Origin: Emticicia sp965283955 | GTDB lineage: Bacteria; Bacteroidota; Bacteroidia; Cytophagales; Spirosomataceae | Assembly: GCA_965283955.1 (NCBI GenBank) | Contig: CBDIQW010000001.1 | Coordinates: 3,596,001-3,660,000, forward strand | Direction of reading: 5' to 3' | Length of the DNA stretch: 64,000 bases | Shown here: one piece after another, positions 9,720 to 18,424 of the stretch | How positions within the stretch are numbered: position 1 is the first letter of the stretch | Layout of the letters: the number at the start of each line of letters is the position of its first letter | Position numbers and translations under genes: made by a program | Notes under the pieces: model-generated | The model's database searches: none | Told to the model about the DNA's origin: nothing | Seen by the model: only the letters and a program-made list of their open reading frames with translations

Positions 9720-10705
9720 CACTTCAACTTCCCTTTCAAAACCTCAAATTCTTTCTTTAAAGAAGCATTTTTATAAAGAATCTGATAAGCGAAATCAGTT
9801 ATTGGCATTTCTACTGCGTGTTGCTGCATCATTTCGTAAATACATTTTACGGCATAATAGCCTTCGGCAATCATATTCATTTCGAGTTGAGCTGCTTGTA
9901 CACTGTATCCTCGACCAATCATATTTCCAAAAGTGCGATTTCGACTAAATTGTGAATAAGCCGTTACGAGCAAATCGCCCAAATAGGCAGAAGCACTCAA
10001 ATCTCTCTCCATTGGTGCAATTACATCAACCACTCGCTTGATTTCCTGCATAGCGTTTGAAACAATTACTGCCTGAAAATTATCTCCACCACCCAATCCG
10101 TGCGTAATTCCGCAAGCCAAAGCCACGATATTTTTCATAACGGCAGCATATTCTACGCCATAAATATCAGCCAGAACCGAAGTTTTTACGAATCGGCAAC
10201 GCATCAATTCGGCAAATTCGGTGGCCAGTTCGATATTCGGAGAAGCGATTGTAAGATATGATTGTTTTTCGAGAGCGACTTCTTCGGCATGGCACGGGCC
10301 AGCAATAATTCCCATATTTTGGTGCGAAACTCCGTAGTTTTCTGCCAAATAATCAGTAATGAGTTGATTACTTTCAGGAATCATTCCTTTGATAGCAGAA
10401 ATGATTTTTTTATTGGTTAAATTTTCTGCTGATATAGATTTAACAGCATCGCTTACAAAAGCCGCAGGAACGGCCAAAATCACCCATTCGGTGCCTCGGA
10501 GTGCTTCTTTGAGATTGGTATAAGGTTTAACTTTAGAAGGATGAACCTCAACACTACTCAAATATTTGGGATTATGATGGTGTTTTTTGATATGCTCTAC
10601 ATCGCTTACGCTTCGCATCCACCATTTTATTTGCACATTTCTTTGACTCAATATCTTTACGATTGCCGTAGCCCAGCTTCCACCTCCGATTACTGTAATT
10701 TTCAT
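9719..10705 (-). CDS. gpsA: Glycerol-3-phosphate dehydrogenase [NAD(P)+]
   Basis: Reduces dihydroxyacetone phosphate to sn-glycerol 3-phosphate for phospholipid synthesis; cytoplasmic. 328 residues, full length. N-terminal Rossmann motif VIGGGSWATA binds NAD(P)H. The family blocks KGMIPES, IIAGPCHAEEVA and EYAAVMKNIVALACGI (with the catalytic Lys) and LGDLLVTAYS, RNRTFG are present. The stop lies inside a palindromic intergenic repeat. Start at ATG 10705 gives the usual MKITVIGGG opening. Confidence 0.96.
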   Translation of the reverse strand: MKITVIGGGSWATAIVKILSQRNVQIKWWMRSVSDVEHIKKHHHNPKYLSSVEVHPSKVKPYTNLKEALRGTEWVILAVPAAFVSDAVKSISAENLTNKKIISAIKGMIPESNQLITDYLAENYGVSHQNMGIIAGPCHAEEVALEKQSYLTIASPNIELATEFAELMRCRFVKTSVLADIYGVEYAAVMKNIVALACGITHGLGGGDNFQAVIVSNAMQEIKRVVDVIAPMERDLSASAYLGDLLVTAYSQFSRNRTFGNMIGRGYSVQAAQLEMNMIAEGYYAVKCIYEMMQQHAVEMPITDFAYQILYKNASLKKEFEVLKGKLK

Positions 10706-10803
10706 TCTCTTCCAACGATTATGAACAAGTCGGGAGACTTATTCTGCTATTTCGATGCTAAGTAAATTAAAAGACTTGAATAAAAAAAGAGATACCCTCA
10801 AAT

Positions 10804-10836
10804 AAGGAAGGCTTCGCTTTAAGCGAAGCCTTCCTT
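10804..10836. repeat. 33-base AAGGAAGGCTTCGCT palindrome, copy 1
   Basis: AAGGAAGGCTTCGCTT, one base, then its perfect reverse complement. It lies just after the adaptor gene (minus strand) and before gpsA, where it could act as a terminator. A second copy with identical arms is at 14070-14102. Confidence 0.8.
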
Positions 10837-10875
10837 GTACATTTCTTACAATATAGGCTAAAAACTGTACACTAT

Positions 10876-12276
10876 CTATTCTTTCTTCTTGTCTTTATCA
10901 TCTTTTTTAGCCTCTTTTTTCATTACAAGTTCGCCATCTTTCAGTTTTTTAGAAACTGCAATAAATGGCCCCGAAACGATTTCTTCGCCTTCTTTCAAAC
11001 CACTAATCACCTCAATTGTTCCTGCAGCAGTATCAGTAATACCCGTTTTTACTTCACGTATTTTTGCTTTGCCATTATCGTGAATAAACACTACTTCTTT
11101 AGGTTTATCCTTTTTCGTAGGTTTTGGCTCTTGAGTTGTTGCTGCTGGAGCATCACTATCTTTTTTCTCCTCGGTACTTGCAGCATCGTCTGCCCCACGA
11201 GTCGTTACGGCGGCAATTGGTACACTCATTACACCCAGTTTCTTTTCAGTCACGATGTCAACGGTGGCAGTCATACCTGGTTTGAAAGGATATACTTTGC
11301 GAGCTTTACGGTCAACTAATTCACGGTAAGATTCTGGTAAAATTCTGATTCTTACCTCAAACTCCGTTACGGCATCAGTTGATGCAGCCGCCAAGGTACT
11401 TGTACCCGAACCGTTAGCAGTATTCGCGATTTCGGTAACAATTCCTCTGAATTTTTTGCCAGTCATGGCATACGAATCTACATCAATAATGGCAGTATCG
11501 CCCAAACTTACACGCACAATATCGTTTTCGTTTACGTTGATTCTAACCTCCATGTTATTCAAATTTGCAATACGAAGAATTTCCGTACCAGCCATTTGAG
11601 AAGTTCCAACCACCCTTTCACCTAATTCAACGGCCAATTTTGATACGATACCGCTCATTGGAGCGTAAATACTTGTTTTACGTAAATTTTCTGAAGCATC
11701 TTTCAAACCTGCTTCGGCACTTTTTACGTTAAATTTTGATGCCTCAACGCTTGATTTGGCCGCCTCTAAATCTTGACGAGCCACTTTTAGATTTGTCTCT
11801 GCAATTTCTAAATCAGATGCCGAAACAACTTTTTCATCAAATAATCTTTTTTGGCGATTATACTCTGCTTGGGTTCTTACCAAACGAGCTTCAGCTTGAG
11901 CAATGGCTGATTTTGCCTGCTCGGCACTTGCTTTAGTCTGATTTACTACGGCTTCGGCACGTTGCGTAATCGAAATATAGTTTTCTGGTTGGATTTTCAA
12001 TAAAAGTTGTCCTTTTTTCACAGAATCACCTTCTTTCACGTATAAAGCAATGATTTCACCTGGTACGTCAGGCGTGATTTTTACCTCAACTTCAGGCTGA
12101 ATTTTACCCGATGCCGAAACGGTTTCGGTAATGTCAGACTTTCCAACTTTTACAAACTCAACTTCGGTTGGTTTTTCTTTACCAATCCAACCTTGTTGTT
12201 TGGCAACCAATAAAAATATAACAAGTAGGGCAACAACGCCACCCAAAATCCACCAGAGTCTATTTGATTTTTTCAT
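10876..12276 (-). CDS. Efflux periplasmic adaptor (HlyD/MacA-like membrane fusion protein)
   Basis: 466 residues. N-terminal membrane anchor (LWWILGGVVALLVIFLLVA), then a lipoyl-like half (IIALYVKEGDSVKKGQLL), a long coiled coil (about 100-195, rich in QAKSAIAQAEARL repeats), the second lipoyl half (TSIYAPMSGIVSKL) and beta-barrel domains. A Thr/Asp/Lys-rich insertion near residues 360-390 interrupts the membrane-proximal domain, and the tail is strongly Lys-rich. It links an inner-membrane transporter to the TolC protein encoded just upstream (170 bases). No pump gene follows, so the transporter is encoded elsewhere; a MacB-type ABC permease is possible. Confidence 0.9.
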   Translation of the reverse strand: MKKSNRLWWILGGVVALLVIFLLVAKQQGWIGKEKPTEVEFVKVGKSDITETVSASGKIQPEVEVKITPDVPGEIIALYVKEGDSVKKGQLLLKIQPENYISITQRAEAVVNQTKASAEQAKSAIAQAEARLVRTQAEYNRQKRLFDEKVVSASDLEIAETNLKVARQDLEAAKSSVEASKFNVKSAEAGLKDASENLRKTSIYAPMSGIVSKLAVELGERVVGTSQMAGTEILRIANLNNMEVRINVNENDIVRVSLGDTAIIDVDSYAMTGKKFRGIVTEIANTANGSGTSTLAAASTDAVTEFEVRIRILPESYRELVDRKARKVYPFKPGMTATVDIVTEKKLGVMSVPIAAVTTRGADDAASTEEKKDSDAPAATTQEPKPTKKDKPKEVVFIHDNGKAKIREVKTGITDTAAGTIEVISGLKEGEEIVSGPFIAVSKKLKDGELVMKKEAKKDDKDKKKE

Positions 12277-12292
12277 TGAGAAATTTTATTTA

Positions 12293-12370
12293 GTCCATAG
12301 TCGATGGACGACAGTAAAGAATTTATGATTTACGACGGGGTCGCCCGTGCGATGACGATTTACGATTGAG
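12293..12370. repeat. Intergenic word repeats (TAGTCCATAGTCGAT / GATTTACGA)
   Basis: The gap between TolC and adaptor genes holds TTTAGTCCATAGTCGATGG and degenerate GATTTACGA words. The TAGTCCAnnGTCGAT word recurs near 20812 and GATTTACGA words near 43620. No coding potential seen. Confidence 0.5.
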
Positions 12371-12446
12371 TCGCTTACAGTTTGCTAACAATACCAATGC
12401 AGCTTTTCATTCAAAATTCTATCATTCGCTCATTCAATCATTAGAA

Positions 12447-13919
12447 TTAAAACGAAAGTGGTTTATTTTGATAGAAATCTAAAATCTTGATTCGGAAAAT
12501 ATAATCGTATTTGGCTTGAATCTGATTGATTCTGGCACGGTCGAGATTCGTTTTTGAAATGCTGTAATCTAAGGCATTCAATGAACCAACATTAAATCTT
12601 GACTCAGCCGCACGGAAAGATTCCTCTAAAGCCCTCACTTGATTACCCAAAGCAGAATATCTTTTGGCAGAATTTGTGAGGTTTACGTAAGCTTGGTCGA
12701 TGTCTTGACGCAAACGTAAACGTACATTTTCGGCTTGTATTTCGCTTTGTTTTTGATTGATTTGGGCAGCAGTTAATCTAAACTTTGTATTATAACCATT
12801 AAAAATTGGCACTCTTAGACTAAGTCCGATTGAATTATTGGCATTTCCTGTTAATTGTCTGAAATAGTTAATTTTTTCAGTTGTGGTGCTTGATGTTGGT
12901 ACAAAAGCAAATACAGGGTAGCGTGTTCCTGCTACATTTACATAACCCGCTTCGGTTTCAACAATTCGCTGAGTTACATTCACATTTTCGGCCACCGTCG
13001 TGTAATTAGTATTGAGTGCGGCAGAAGCCGAAATGACGGGCATTTTTAAACCTTTAGCAATATCAATTGATTTTTGGGAGGCCTTTACTCGCATATCAGC
13101 GGCTTGCACATCGGCCAAAAAACTTTGAGCGATTTCATAAACTTGGGCGGAAGAAGTCGGATACGGCTGAATACTCGGATTTGGCACTTCGACTCTGACT
13201 ACTTCGATAACACGGTCGGCAGCAGCATTCATCAATTGTTTTAAAGTCAATTTTGCTGAGATAATGGCATTTTCGGCATTGACAACACTTACTTCATCAT
13301 TGGCCAATTGTGCTTTAATATCAAACAAATTAGTCTCGGGCAATGAACCCGCATTGACGAGCTTTTGCGTGCGTTCGAGTTGCGTTTGTGTTACTTCCAT
13401 TTGGCGTTGAGCAACCGCCAATAAATCTTGTTGAGAAAGCACATTCAGATAACCCACCACAATATTAAGCGTGATTTGGTTTTTCATGGCTTGTAAATCA
13501 AGGCGAGATGCCTCCAAGTTCAACTGATTGAGGGCTATTCCATTGCGAGTTTGATACCCATCAAAAAGCGTAACACCTGCATTAAGACCAAAACCATTTG
13601 AACCAACAGTATTTGTTACGATACCATTAGTAAAAGGGTTGATATTACGGCCTGTGAAGACATTAAGGTTTGTTCCTCCATTAAGATTCGGATACCTTGC
13701 CCATTTCGATTGTTCGAGCGTGTTGAGCCCTTGCTCTACTTGTAGGCTATTTTGCTTAATTGAAAGATTATTTTTCAAAGCAAAATCAATGGCTTCTTGC
13801 AAAGTTATTTTTTCGCTAGTTGAAGTACTGCGTTCTCCGCTCCCCGACACAGTAGTTTGTGCGTAAGAAATAGAATTGGCAAGAAGAAAAGTTGAAAGTA
13901 AAATTTTAGCTAATTTCAT
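12447..13919 (-). CDS. TolC family outer-membrane efflux protein
   Basis: About 490 residues, with a cleavable signal (MKLAKILLSTFLLANSISYA) if started at ATG 13919 rather than the frame start at 13943. Two outer-membrane efflux repeats: LQEAIDFALKNNLSIKQNSL (about 40-60), then NGTNLNVFTGRNINPF-type strands; a second repeat near 350-460 with IGLSLRVPIFNGYNT. Long coiled-coil stretches match the tunnel helices. No lipidation Cys, unlike the channel at 2301. It is the first gene of a two-gene operon with the adaptor at 10876-12276. Confidence 0.92.
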   Translation of the reverse strand: MKLAKILLSTFLLANSISYAQTTVSGSGERSTSTSEKITLQEAIDFALKNNLSIKQNSLQVEQGLNTLEQSKWARYPNLNGGTNLNVFTGRNINPFTNGIVTNTVGSNGFGLNAGVTLFDGYQTRNGIALNQLNLEASRLDLQAMKNQITLNIVVGYLNVLSQQDLLAVAQRQMEVTQTQLERTQKLVNAGSLPETNLFDIKAQLANDEVSVVNAENAIISAKLTLKQLMNAAADRVIEVVRVEVPNPSIQPYPTSSAQVYEIAQSFLADVQAADMRVKASQKSIDIAKGLKMPVISASAALNTNYTTVAENVNVTQRIVETEAGYVNVAGTRYPVFAFVPTSSTTTEKINYFRQLTGNANNSIGLSLRVPIFNGYNTKFRLTAAQINQKQSEIQAENVRLRLRQDIDQAYVNLTNSAKRYSALGNQVRALEESFRAAESRFNVGSLNALDYSISKTNLDRARINQIQAKYDYIFRIKILDFYQNKPLSF

Positions 13920-14069
13920 ACGAATGTTAGATGCTGAGGTCAAGGCTTTTCAGACCATTGAGCTACAACGCAACGGTGGCTTTGACACAACAATCTTACG
14001 AAAGTTTCGTATATGCAGGGTATAAGAAATGGATAAACGGTTTTATTAAAGTGTAGAGTTGCAAATACG

Positions 14070-14102
14070 AAGGAAGGCTTCGCTCGAAGCGAAGCCTTCC
14101 TT
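14070..14102. repeat. 33-base AAGGAAGGCTTCGCT palindrome, copy 2
   Basis: Same 15-base arms as the copy at 10804-10836; only the central three bases differ (CGA). It lies 3 bases beyond the proC stop, so it may terminate proC. Confidence 0.8.
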
Positions 14103-14105
14103 ATA

Positions 14106-14905
14106 CTATTTCGATAATTCTTTAGCTCTATTTTCAGCCGCCAAAATACCTTTCGAGATTCCTTCTGGAATATTATTTTCTTCAAAAGTACGTAAAGCGG
14201 CCTCGGTTGTTCCGCCTTTTGAGGCAACGGCTTTTATCAAATCATCAAGGCTCTGTTCGGCATTATTGATGAGGTGATACGAACCCAACATCGTTTGTTT
14301 CACGAGTAGGCTGGCCATTCCTTCATCAAAGCCCATTTTCTTGCCCGCTTCAATCATGTGCTTTACGATGTAATAAAAATAAGCTGGCCCACTACCACTT
14401 AGTGCCGTTACGGCGTCAATCATGCCTTCGTCTTCCAAATAAACCGAACGGCCAGTTGCATTAATTAGGTTTTCAACTTTGCGAAGTTTCGGAGCATCAA
14501 CTTCGGGTGAAGCCGTGAAACCAGTAATACCCATGCCCAACATGGCGGGCGTATTTGGCATGGCACGCACTACGAGTTTATGGTCGAGAACAGTCTGTAT
14601 TTTTGACATCGGTACACCCGCCATGATTGATAAAACCACTTGCTGTGGCTGAATAACGGCACGAAGTTCGTCTTGTACCGAAGCAAAATCCTGCGGTTTT
14701 ACCGAAAGAATAATCAACTCATAATCAGCAATCTGCGAGTTAATCACACTCACAACCATGCCTTCTTTGGCCGTGCGGAGTGCTTCACTTCGCTCTTGAC
14801 TTTTTTCGATAAGAAGTAAGTTTTCTTTTTTACTAAATCATACTGCAAAAACGAGCGAGCAAACGCCATACCCATATTTCCGCAACCTACAATGGCAATT
14901 TTCAT
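14106..14905 (-). CDS. proC: Pyrroline-5-carboxylate reductase, frameshifted near 14816-14825
   Basis: Last step of proline synthesis: NAD(P)H reduction of pyrroline-5-carboxylate; cytoplasmic. The N-terminus from ATG 14905 reads MKIAIVGCGNMGMAFARSF (Rossmann GxGxxG). The frame then breaks, and the correct protein resumes as LLIEKSQERSEALR, joining the 217-residue remainder. C-terminal signatures VTALSGSGPAYFYYI and VKQTMLGS are intact. One base gained or lost accounts for the break. Rejoined length about 266 residues, normal for ProC. Probably a sequence error. Confidence 0.93.
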
Positions 14906-15027
14906 GATAAAAGGTCTTTTAACCCTAAAAAGAGGAGTGTTTTATGATAAAAATTGAATCTTTTAGGAAAAGACTCAATGAAAATACAAAAATAAGTTTT
15001 AGGTTTCAGAATTACCAAGCACCACGC

Positions 15028-16002
15028 TTATTTATCTGACTGATAAATGGTTAGCTCATCACCTAACAAATTTTGCCGAGACACTATCGTAACATTTTTA
15101 GGCAAAACGGGTGCCAGAATTCCTTTTTTTAGTTGATTAGGGCTTCTAAAAACCCTGATTTCATCAAACAATTCTGCTTCAATAAAACTCCGCAAAAGTT
15201 GCGTTCCGCCTTCGATAATGATTGATTGTATTTTTTCTTTTTGATATTCTTTCCACGCAAAAGGGTCAGATAATATCAATGTTTTTACAGAATTATCAAA
15301 TACATGTAAGTCCTCGGGTAAACGCCTATTTTTATCAATCACAATCCGTACGGGATTTTTCCCTGTCCATTCTCTCACGTTTAATCTCGGATTATCGTGC
15401 AGAGCCGTATTTGTTCCGACCATGATGGCATCTTCTTCGCTCCGCCATTTGTGCGAAAGTTTGTGCGAAAGTGCGTTACTAATCTTGATTTGCTCGAAAT
15501 TTTCGCCCGCAATGAAACCATCGGCGGTTTCGGCCCATTTCAAAATAATGTAAGGTCGGTTTTTCTCAACTACTGTAAAGAAACGAGCATTGAGTTGCCT
15601 ACCTTTTTGTTCTAAAACTCCCGTGACAACCTCAATACCAGCATCAAGCAGTTTCTGAATGCCCTTCCCTGCTACCAACGGAAAAGGGTCGTGATTGCAA
15701 ATCACTACTTTTTTTAGTTGATGTTTCACCAGCAAATCAGCACACGGAGGCGTTTTCCCAAAATGCGAACAAGGTTCGAGTGTCACATAGGCCGTCGCTT
15801 CAGCAAGCAAAGTTTTATCTTTTACAGAGTTAACGGCATTCACTTCGGCGTGCCAATCACCGTACTTTTTGTGCCAGCCTTCACCGATAATTACATCATT
15901 ATGCACAATTACGCAACCCACCATCGGGTTTGGACTTACAGTTCCTCGACCGATTTCGGCCAGTTGTAAGGCACGGAGCATATATTTTTCGTTGAAATCC
16001 AA
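15028..16002 (-). CDS. ribD: Riboflavin biosynthesis deaminase/reductase
   Basis: Two-domain enzyme: deaminase (diaminohydroxyphosphoribosylaminopyrimidine) and NADPH reductase of the second and third steps of riboflavin synthesis; cytoplasmic. The deaminase zinc site is HAEVNAV with TLEPCSHFGKTPPCADLL (residues about 50-85). The reductase domain starts near residue 150 (RPYIILKWAETADGFIA) and includes IIIEGGTQLL. 324 residues. The frame starts with TTG 16002; ATG 15981 (MLRALQLAE) is an alternative start. Divergent from prmC, 79 bases apart; the spacer is made of ATTCATTC words. Confidence 0.94.
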   Translation of the reverse strand: MDFNEKYMLRALQLAEIGRGTVSPNPMVGCVIVHNDVIIGEGWHKKYGDWHAEVNAVNSVKDKTLLAEATAYVTLEPCSHFGKTPPCADLLVKHQLKKVVICNHDPFPLVAGKGIQKLLDAGIEVVTGVLEQKGRQLNARFFTVVEKNRPYIILKWAETADGFIAGENFEQIKISNALSHKLSHKWRSEEDAIMVGTNTALHDNPRLNVREWTGKNPVRIVIDKNRRLPEDLHVFDNSVKTLILSDPFAWKEYQKEKIQSIIIEGGTQLLRSFIEAELFDEIRVFRSPNQLKKGILAPVLPKNVTIVSRQNLLGDELTIYQSDK

Positions 16003-16040
16003 TGATTGAATTAGTGAATGAGTGAATGAATGAATATTTT
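16003..16040. repeat. TGAATGAATGAA-type word repeat
   Basis: The ribD-prmC spacer reads as degenerate GAATGA/GAATTA words. Similar stretches occur near 12412, 26170, 26286 and 60030. Low complexity; no gene. Confidence 0.5.
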
Positions 16041-16081
16041 TGTGCGACGAGTAGAAAGCTCGCCAACTTCAATGCAAATTT

Positions 16082-16957
16082 ATGCAATCAAGCAAACAAT
16101 TATACGATAATTTACTACAACAAATTACGGCCTACGAATCACCAGAAGCAAAAGAAATTGTTTTTTGGTTAATGGATTTTTATTTAGGTCTTCGGAAAAT
16201 TGATATTCTCAGTGATAAATCGTTTGAAAAAGCCATTGATTGGGCAACTATTACCGAAAGGTTAAATAATAATGAGCCAATTCAATACATTTTGGGCGAA
16301 ACCGAATTTTATGGACGAAGATTTTTGGTCAATGATTCGGTACTAATCCCCAGACCCGAAACTGAGGAACTGGTAAAGTATGTTGTTGATAAAAGTAAAG
16401 TCCTCCCTATCGGGGAGGGTTGGGAGGGGTTTCTACTCGACATCGGCACTGGAAGTGGCTGTATTGCTATTTCACTGGCAAAAGAATTGCCGAATTTTAA
16501 AGTTACGGCCTACGATATTTCAGAAAAAGCCCTCGAAACAGCAAAAACAAATGCCGAACTGAATAAAGCCGATGTAACTTTTGAAAAAGTAGATATTTTA
16601 AAACACACATTCACACATTTACACATTCACTCATTCAACATTATCGTCAGCAATCCCCCTTATGTAACGAAGCAGGAGATTGACCGAATGCAAAAGAATG
16701 TCTTGGATTTTGAACCACATTTAGCACTTTTTGTGGAAGATTCCGAACCACTAATTTTCTACGAAGCAATCGCCAATTTTGCCTTTAATAACCTTACGGA
16801 AAATGGTTTAGTGGCCGTTGAAATCAATGAAGCGTTAGGCGAAGAAACTGCCGAGGTATTTAGAAGAAAAGGATTTTCTGAAGTTGAAATCATTAAGGAT
16901 ATTCACCAAAAAGATAGGTTCGTGAGTGCCGTACTTCATAAAAAAGATGGGGAATGA
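16082..16957 (+). CDS. prmC: Release factor glutamine methyltransferase
   Basis: S-adenosylmethionine-dependent methyltransferase that modifies the GGQ Gln of peptide release factors. The N-terminal helical domain is followed by the Rossmann fold: LLDIGTGSGCIAISLAK (SAM site) and IIVSNPPYV (the NPPY active site). About 291 residues. Two repeat-like segments are translated in frame: VLPIGEGWEGF just before the SAM motif (16402-16429, a G/C-rich palindromic element) and KHTFTHLHIHSF just before NPPY (16603-16638, ACACATTC words). Both fall in surface-loop positions of the fold, so the enzyme may well remain active. Confidence 0.93.
   Translation: MQSSKQLYDNLLQQITAYESPEAKEIVFWLMDFYLGLRKIDILSDKSFEKAIDWATITERLNNNEPIQYILGETEFYGRRFLVNDSVLIPRPETEELVKYVVDKSKVLPIGEGWEGFLLDIGTGSGCIAISLAKELPNFKVTAYDISEKALETAKTNAELNKADVTFEKVDILKHTFTHLHIHSFNIIVSNPPYVTKQEIDRMQKNVLDFEPHLALFVEDSEPLIFYEAIANFAFNNLTENGLVAVEINEALGEETAEVFRRKGFSEVEIIKDIHQKDRFVSAVLHKKDGE
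16402..16429. repeat. CCTCCC..GGGGAGGG element inside prmC
   Basis: CCTCCCTATCGGGGAGGG plus TTGGGAGGGG is a near copy of intergenic elements such as CCTCCCTATTGGGGAGGGG at 58498-58514. Here it is coding, in frame, adding about 10-11 residues. Confidence 0.7.
16603..16638. repeat. ACACATTCACACATT word repeat inside prmC
   Basis: A degenerate 7-8 base repeat (ACACATTC, ACACATTT, ACACATTC, ACTCATTC) is read in frame as a His/Thr-rich loop. It resembles the intergenic ATTCATTC word tracts. Confidence 0.5.
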
Positions 16958-17003
16958 TGGCGGCTTTTTAATGCTTTTTGCTAACTTCACGTTTTAAAAA
17001 CTC

Positions 17004-17022
17004 CACAATTTTGAAAATTGTG
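17004..17022. repeat. CACAATTTT palindrome before moxR
   Basis: CACAATTTT, one base, AAAATTGTG, then CTAC. It ends 11 bases before the moxR start and is related to the larger element at 44631-44704 (GTAGCACAAT...ATTGTGCTAC). Confidence 0.5.
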
Positions 17023-17033
17023 CTACAAAATAT

Positions 17034-18005
17034 ATGGAAACCTCAAGAATTCTACATAAAAAAATAAGAGACGTTTTTGCTGAAACTGGAAAAGTGGTCA
17101 TTGGTCAAGAAAAATTGATTAATCGCTTGTTAATTGGGCTTTTTACGGGTGGCCACATCCTGCTCGAAGGCGTTCCAGGACTGGCTAAAACCAAGACTAT
17201 CAATACTTTAGCTAAAGTTTTAGACTTAGGTTTTAATCGTATTCAGTTTACGCCCGATTTACTTCCTGCCGACCTTGTTGGTACGATGATTTACAACCAA
17301 AAATCAGGAGATTTTGAGGTAAAAAAAGGACCAATTTTCGCTAATTTGATTCTTGCCGATGAAGTAAATAGAGCTCCTGCAAAGGTACAATCTGCACTTT
17401 TGGAGTCAATGGCCGAAAAACAGGTAACCATCGGCGATGAGTCGCATAAACTCGACCGTCCGTTTATGGTAATGGCTACCCAAAACCCTGTTGAGCAAGA
17501 AGGAACGTATCCGCTACCCGAAGCCCAAGTTGACCGTTTTATGATGAAAGTTTTTGTTGATTATCTCAATAAAAATGATGAGTTGGAAATGGTAAGAAAA
17601 ATTGCCAATCTGAATGAAAACTACGTACCTAAACCTATCCTTGATAAAGAAGAAATTGCAGCAATCGGGCAAGAAATCAACAGGATTACAATCTCAGAAA
17701 TGCTCGAACGTTACATAATTGAGTTGGTTTTTGCTACTCGTCGCCCAGCCGAATATGGTTTGAAAGATGAAGCTCGATATATTCAATTTGGGGTTTCGCC
17801 ACGAGCGGGTATTTCGCTCTATAATGCTGCCAAAGCTCTTGCTTATTTTGATGAGCGTGATTATGTATTACCCGAAGACATCAAGGCTCTCGTACATGAT
17901 GTTTTCAACCACCGTATTATACTAAATTACGAAGCGGAAGCTGATGGCCTTACAACGCACGAAGTGATTGATAATGTACTGAAACGTGTAGCGATTGGGA
18001 GGTAG
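17034..18005 (+). CDS. MoxR family AAA+ ATPase
   Basis: Hexameric AAA+ chaperone-like ATPase of the MoxR group, 323 residues, cytoplasmic. Walker A is EGVPGLAKTKTI (about residues 43-54), Walker B is LILADEVNRAPAK, sensor 1 MATQNPVEQEGTYPLPEAQVDRF, and the C-terminal lid follows. MoxR ATPases usually act with von Willebrand A-domain proteins to mature complexes or in envelope stress. Here the usual DUF58/BatA-BatD neighbours are absent; a small secreted protein follows 49 bases later. Confidence 0.93.
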   Translation: METSRILHKKIRDVFAETGKVVIGQEKLINRLLIGLFTGGHILLEGVPGLAKTKTINTLAKVLDLGFNRIQFTPDLLPADLVGTMIYNQKSGDFEVKKGPIFANLILADEVNRAPAKVQSALLESMAEKQVTIGDESHKLDRPFMVMATQNPVEQEGTYPLPEAQVDRFMMKVFVDYLNKNDELEMVRKIANLNENYVPKPILDKEEIAAIGQEINRITISEMLERYIIELVFATRRPAEYGLKDEARYIQFGVSPRAGISLYNAAKALAYFDERDYVLPEDIKALVHDVFNHRIILNYEAEADGLTTHEVIDNVLKRVAIGR

Positions 18006-18054
18006 ATTGATGCAGTAAAATGAGTTTTTACACCACATAAACATTTCAAAATTT

Positions 18055-18360
18055 ATGAAAATGCTACTTTTTTCTCTGTTTATCTGCACAACAGCGGCAG
18101 TTCATGCTCAAACTTTACCTCGTTCGTCAGAAAAAAGTCTTACCGATAAATTGTCGGATAATTCAACGCCATCTATTCAGTACCCAATTTATAAGCCCAA
18201 CCTCAATAGAGAGTATAAAACAATAAAGTCTTTAGATAACCCCGCTATTATCACTTATAAGATGCCTGTAAAAGATGTCAAAGCAGATAATTCGGTCATA
18301 AGAGTCTATGAGCTAGATTCTCTTTTTAAATCAAATATGATTGTGAAGAAGTATAAATAA
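18055..18360 (+). CDS. Small secreted protein of unknown function
   Basis: 101 residues with a clear cleavable signal (MKMLLFSLFICTTAAVHAQ). The mature part is polar, with a Pro/Tyr-rich stretch (IQYPIYKPNLNREY) and a C-terminal block (IRVYELDSLF). I do not recognise a family. Same strand as moxR with a 49-base gap, so possibly co-transcribed. A repeat with a hairpin follows its stop. Confidence 0.7.
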   Translation: MKMLLFSLFICTTAAVHAQTLPRSSEKSLTDKLSDNSTPSIQYPIYKPNLNREYKTIKSLDNPAIITYKMPVKDVKADNSVIRVYELDSLFKSNMIVKKYK

Positions 18361-18365
18361 TATGC

Positions 18366-18407
18366 AAGGTCTGCACCACAGGTCTGACCGATTTTAAAGT
18401 CAGACCT
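18366..18407. repeat. AGGTCTGCACC/AGGTCTGACCGATTTT element, copy 1
   Basis: A direct AGGTCTG repeat followed by a hairpin AGGTCTGAC (18380-18388) / GTCAGACCT (18399-18407). The first 30 bases recur at 39210-39239 with few changes. It lies between convergent genes and may terminate them. Confidence 0.7.
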
Positions 18408-18424
18408 GCGGTTAAAGTACTCCA

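Noticed and set aside
9595..9948. 117-residue frame after the Cys-cluster gene
   Set aside because: Runs through palindromic repeats and antisense into gpsA; no family features.
10876..13919. Adaptor and TolC genes as part of the RND system at 1-3.7 kb
   Set aside because: That pump already has its own channel gene, lies on the other strand and is 7 kb away with unrelated genes between.
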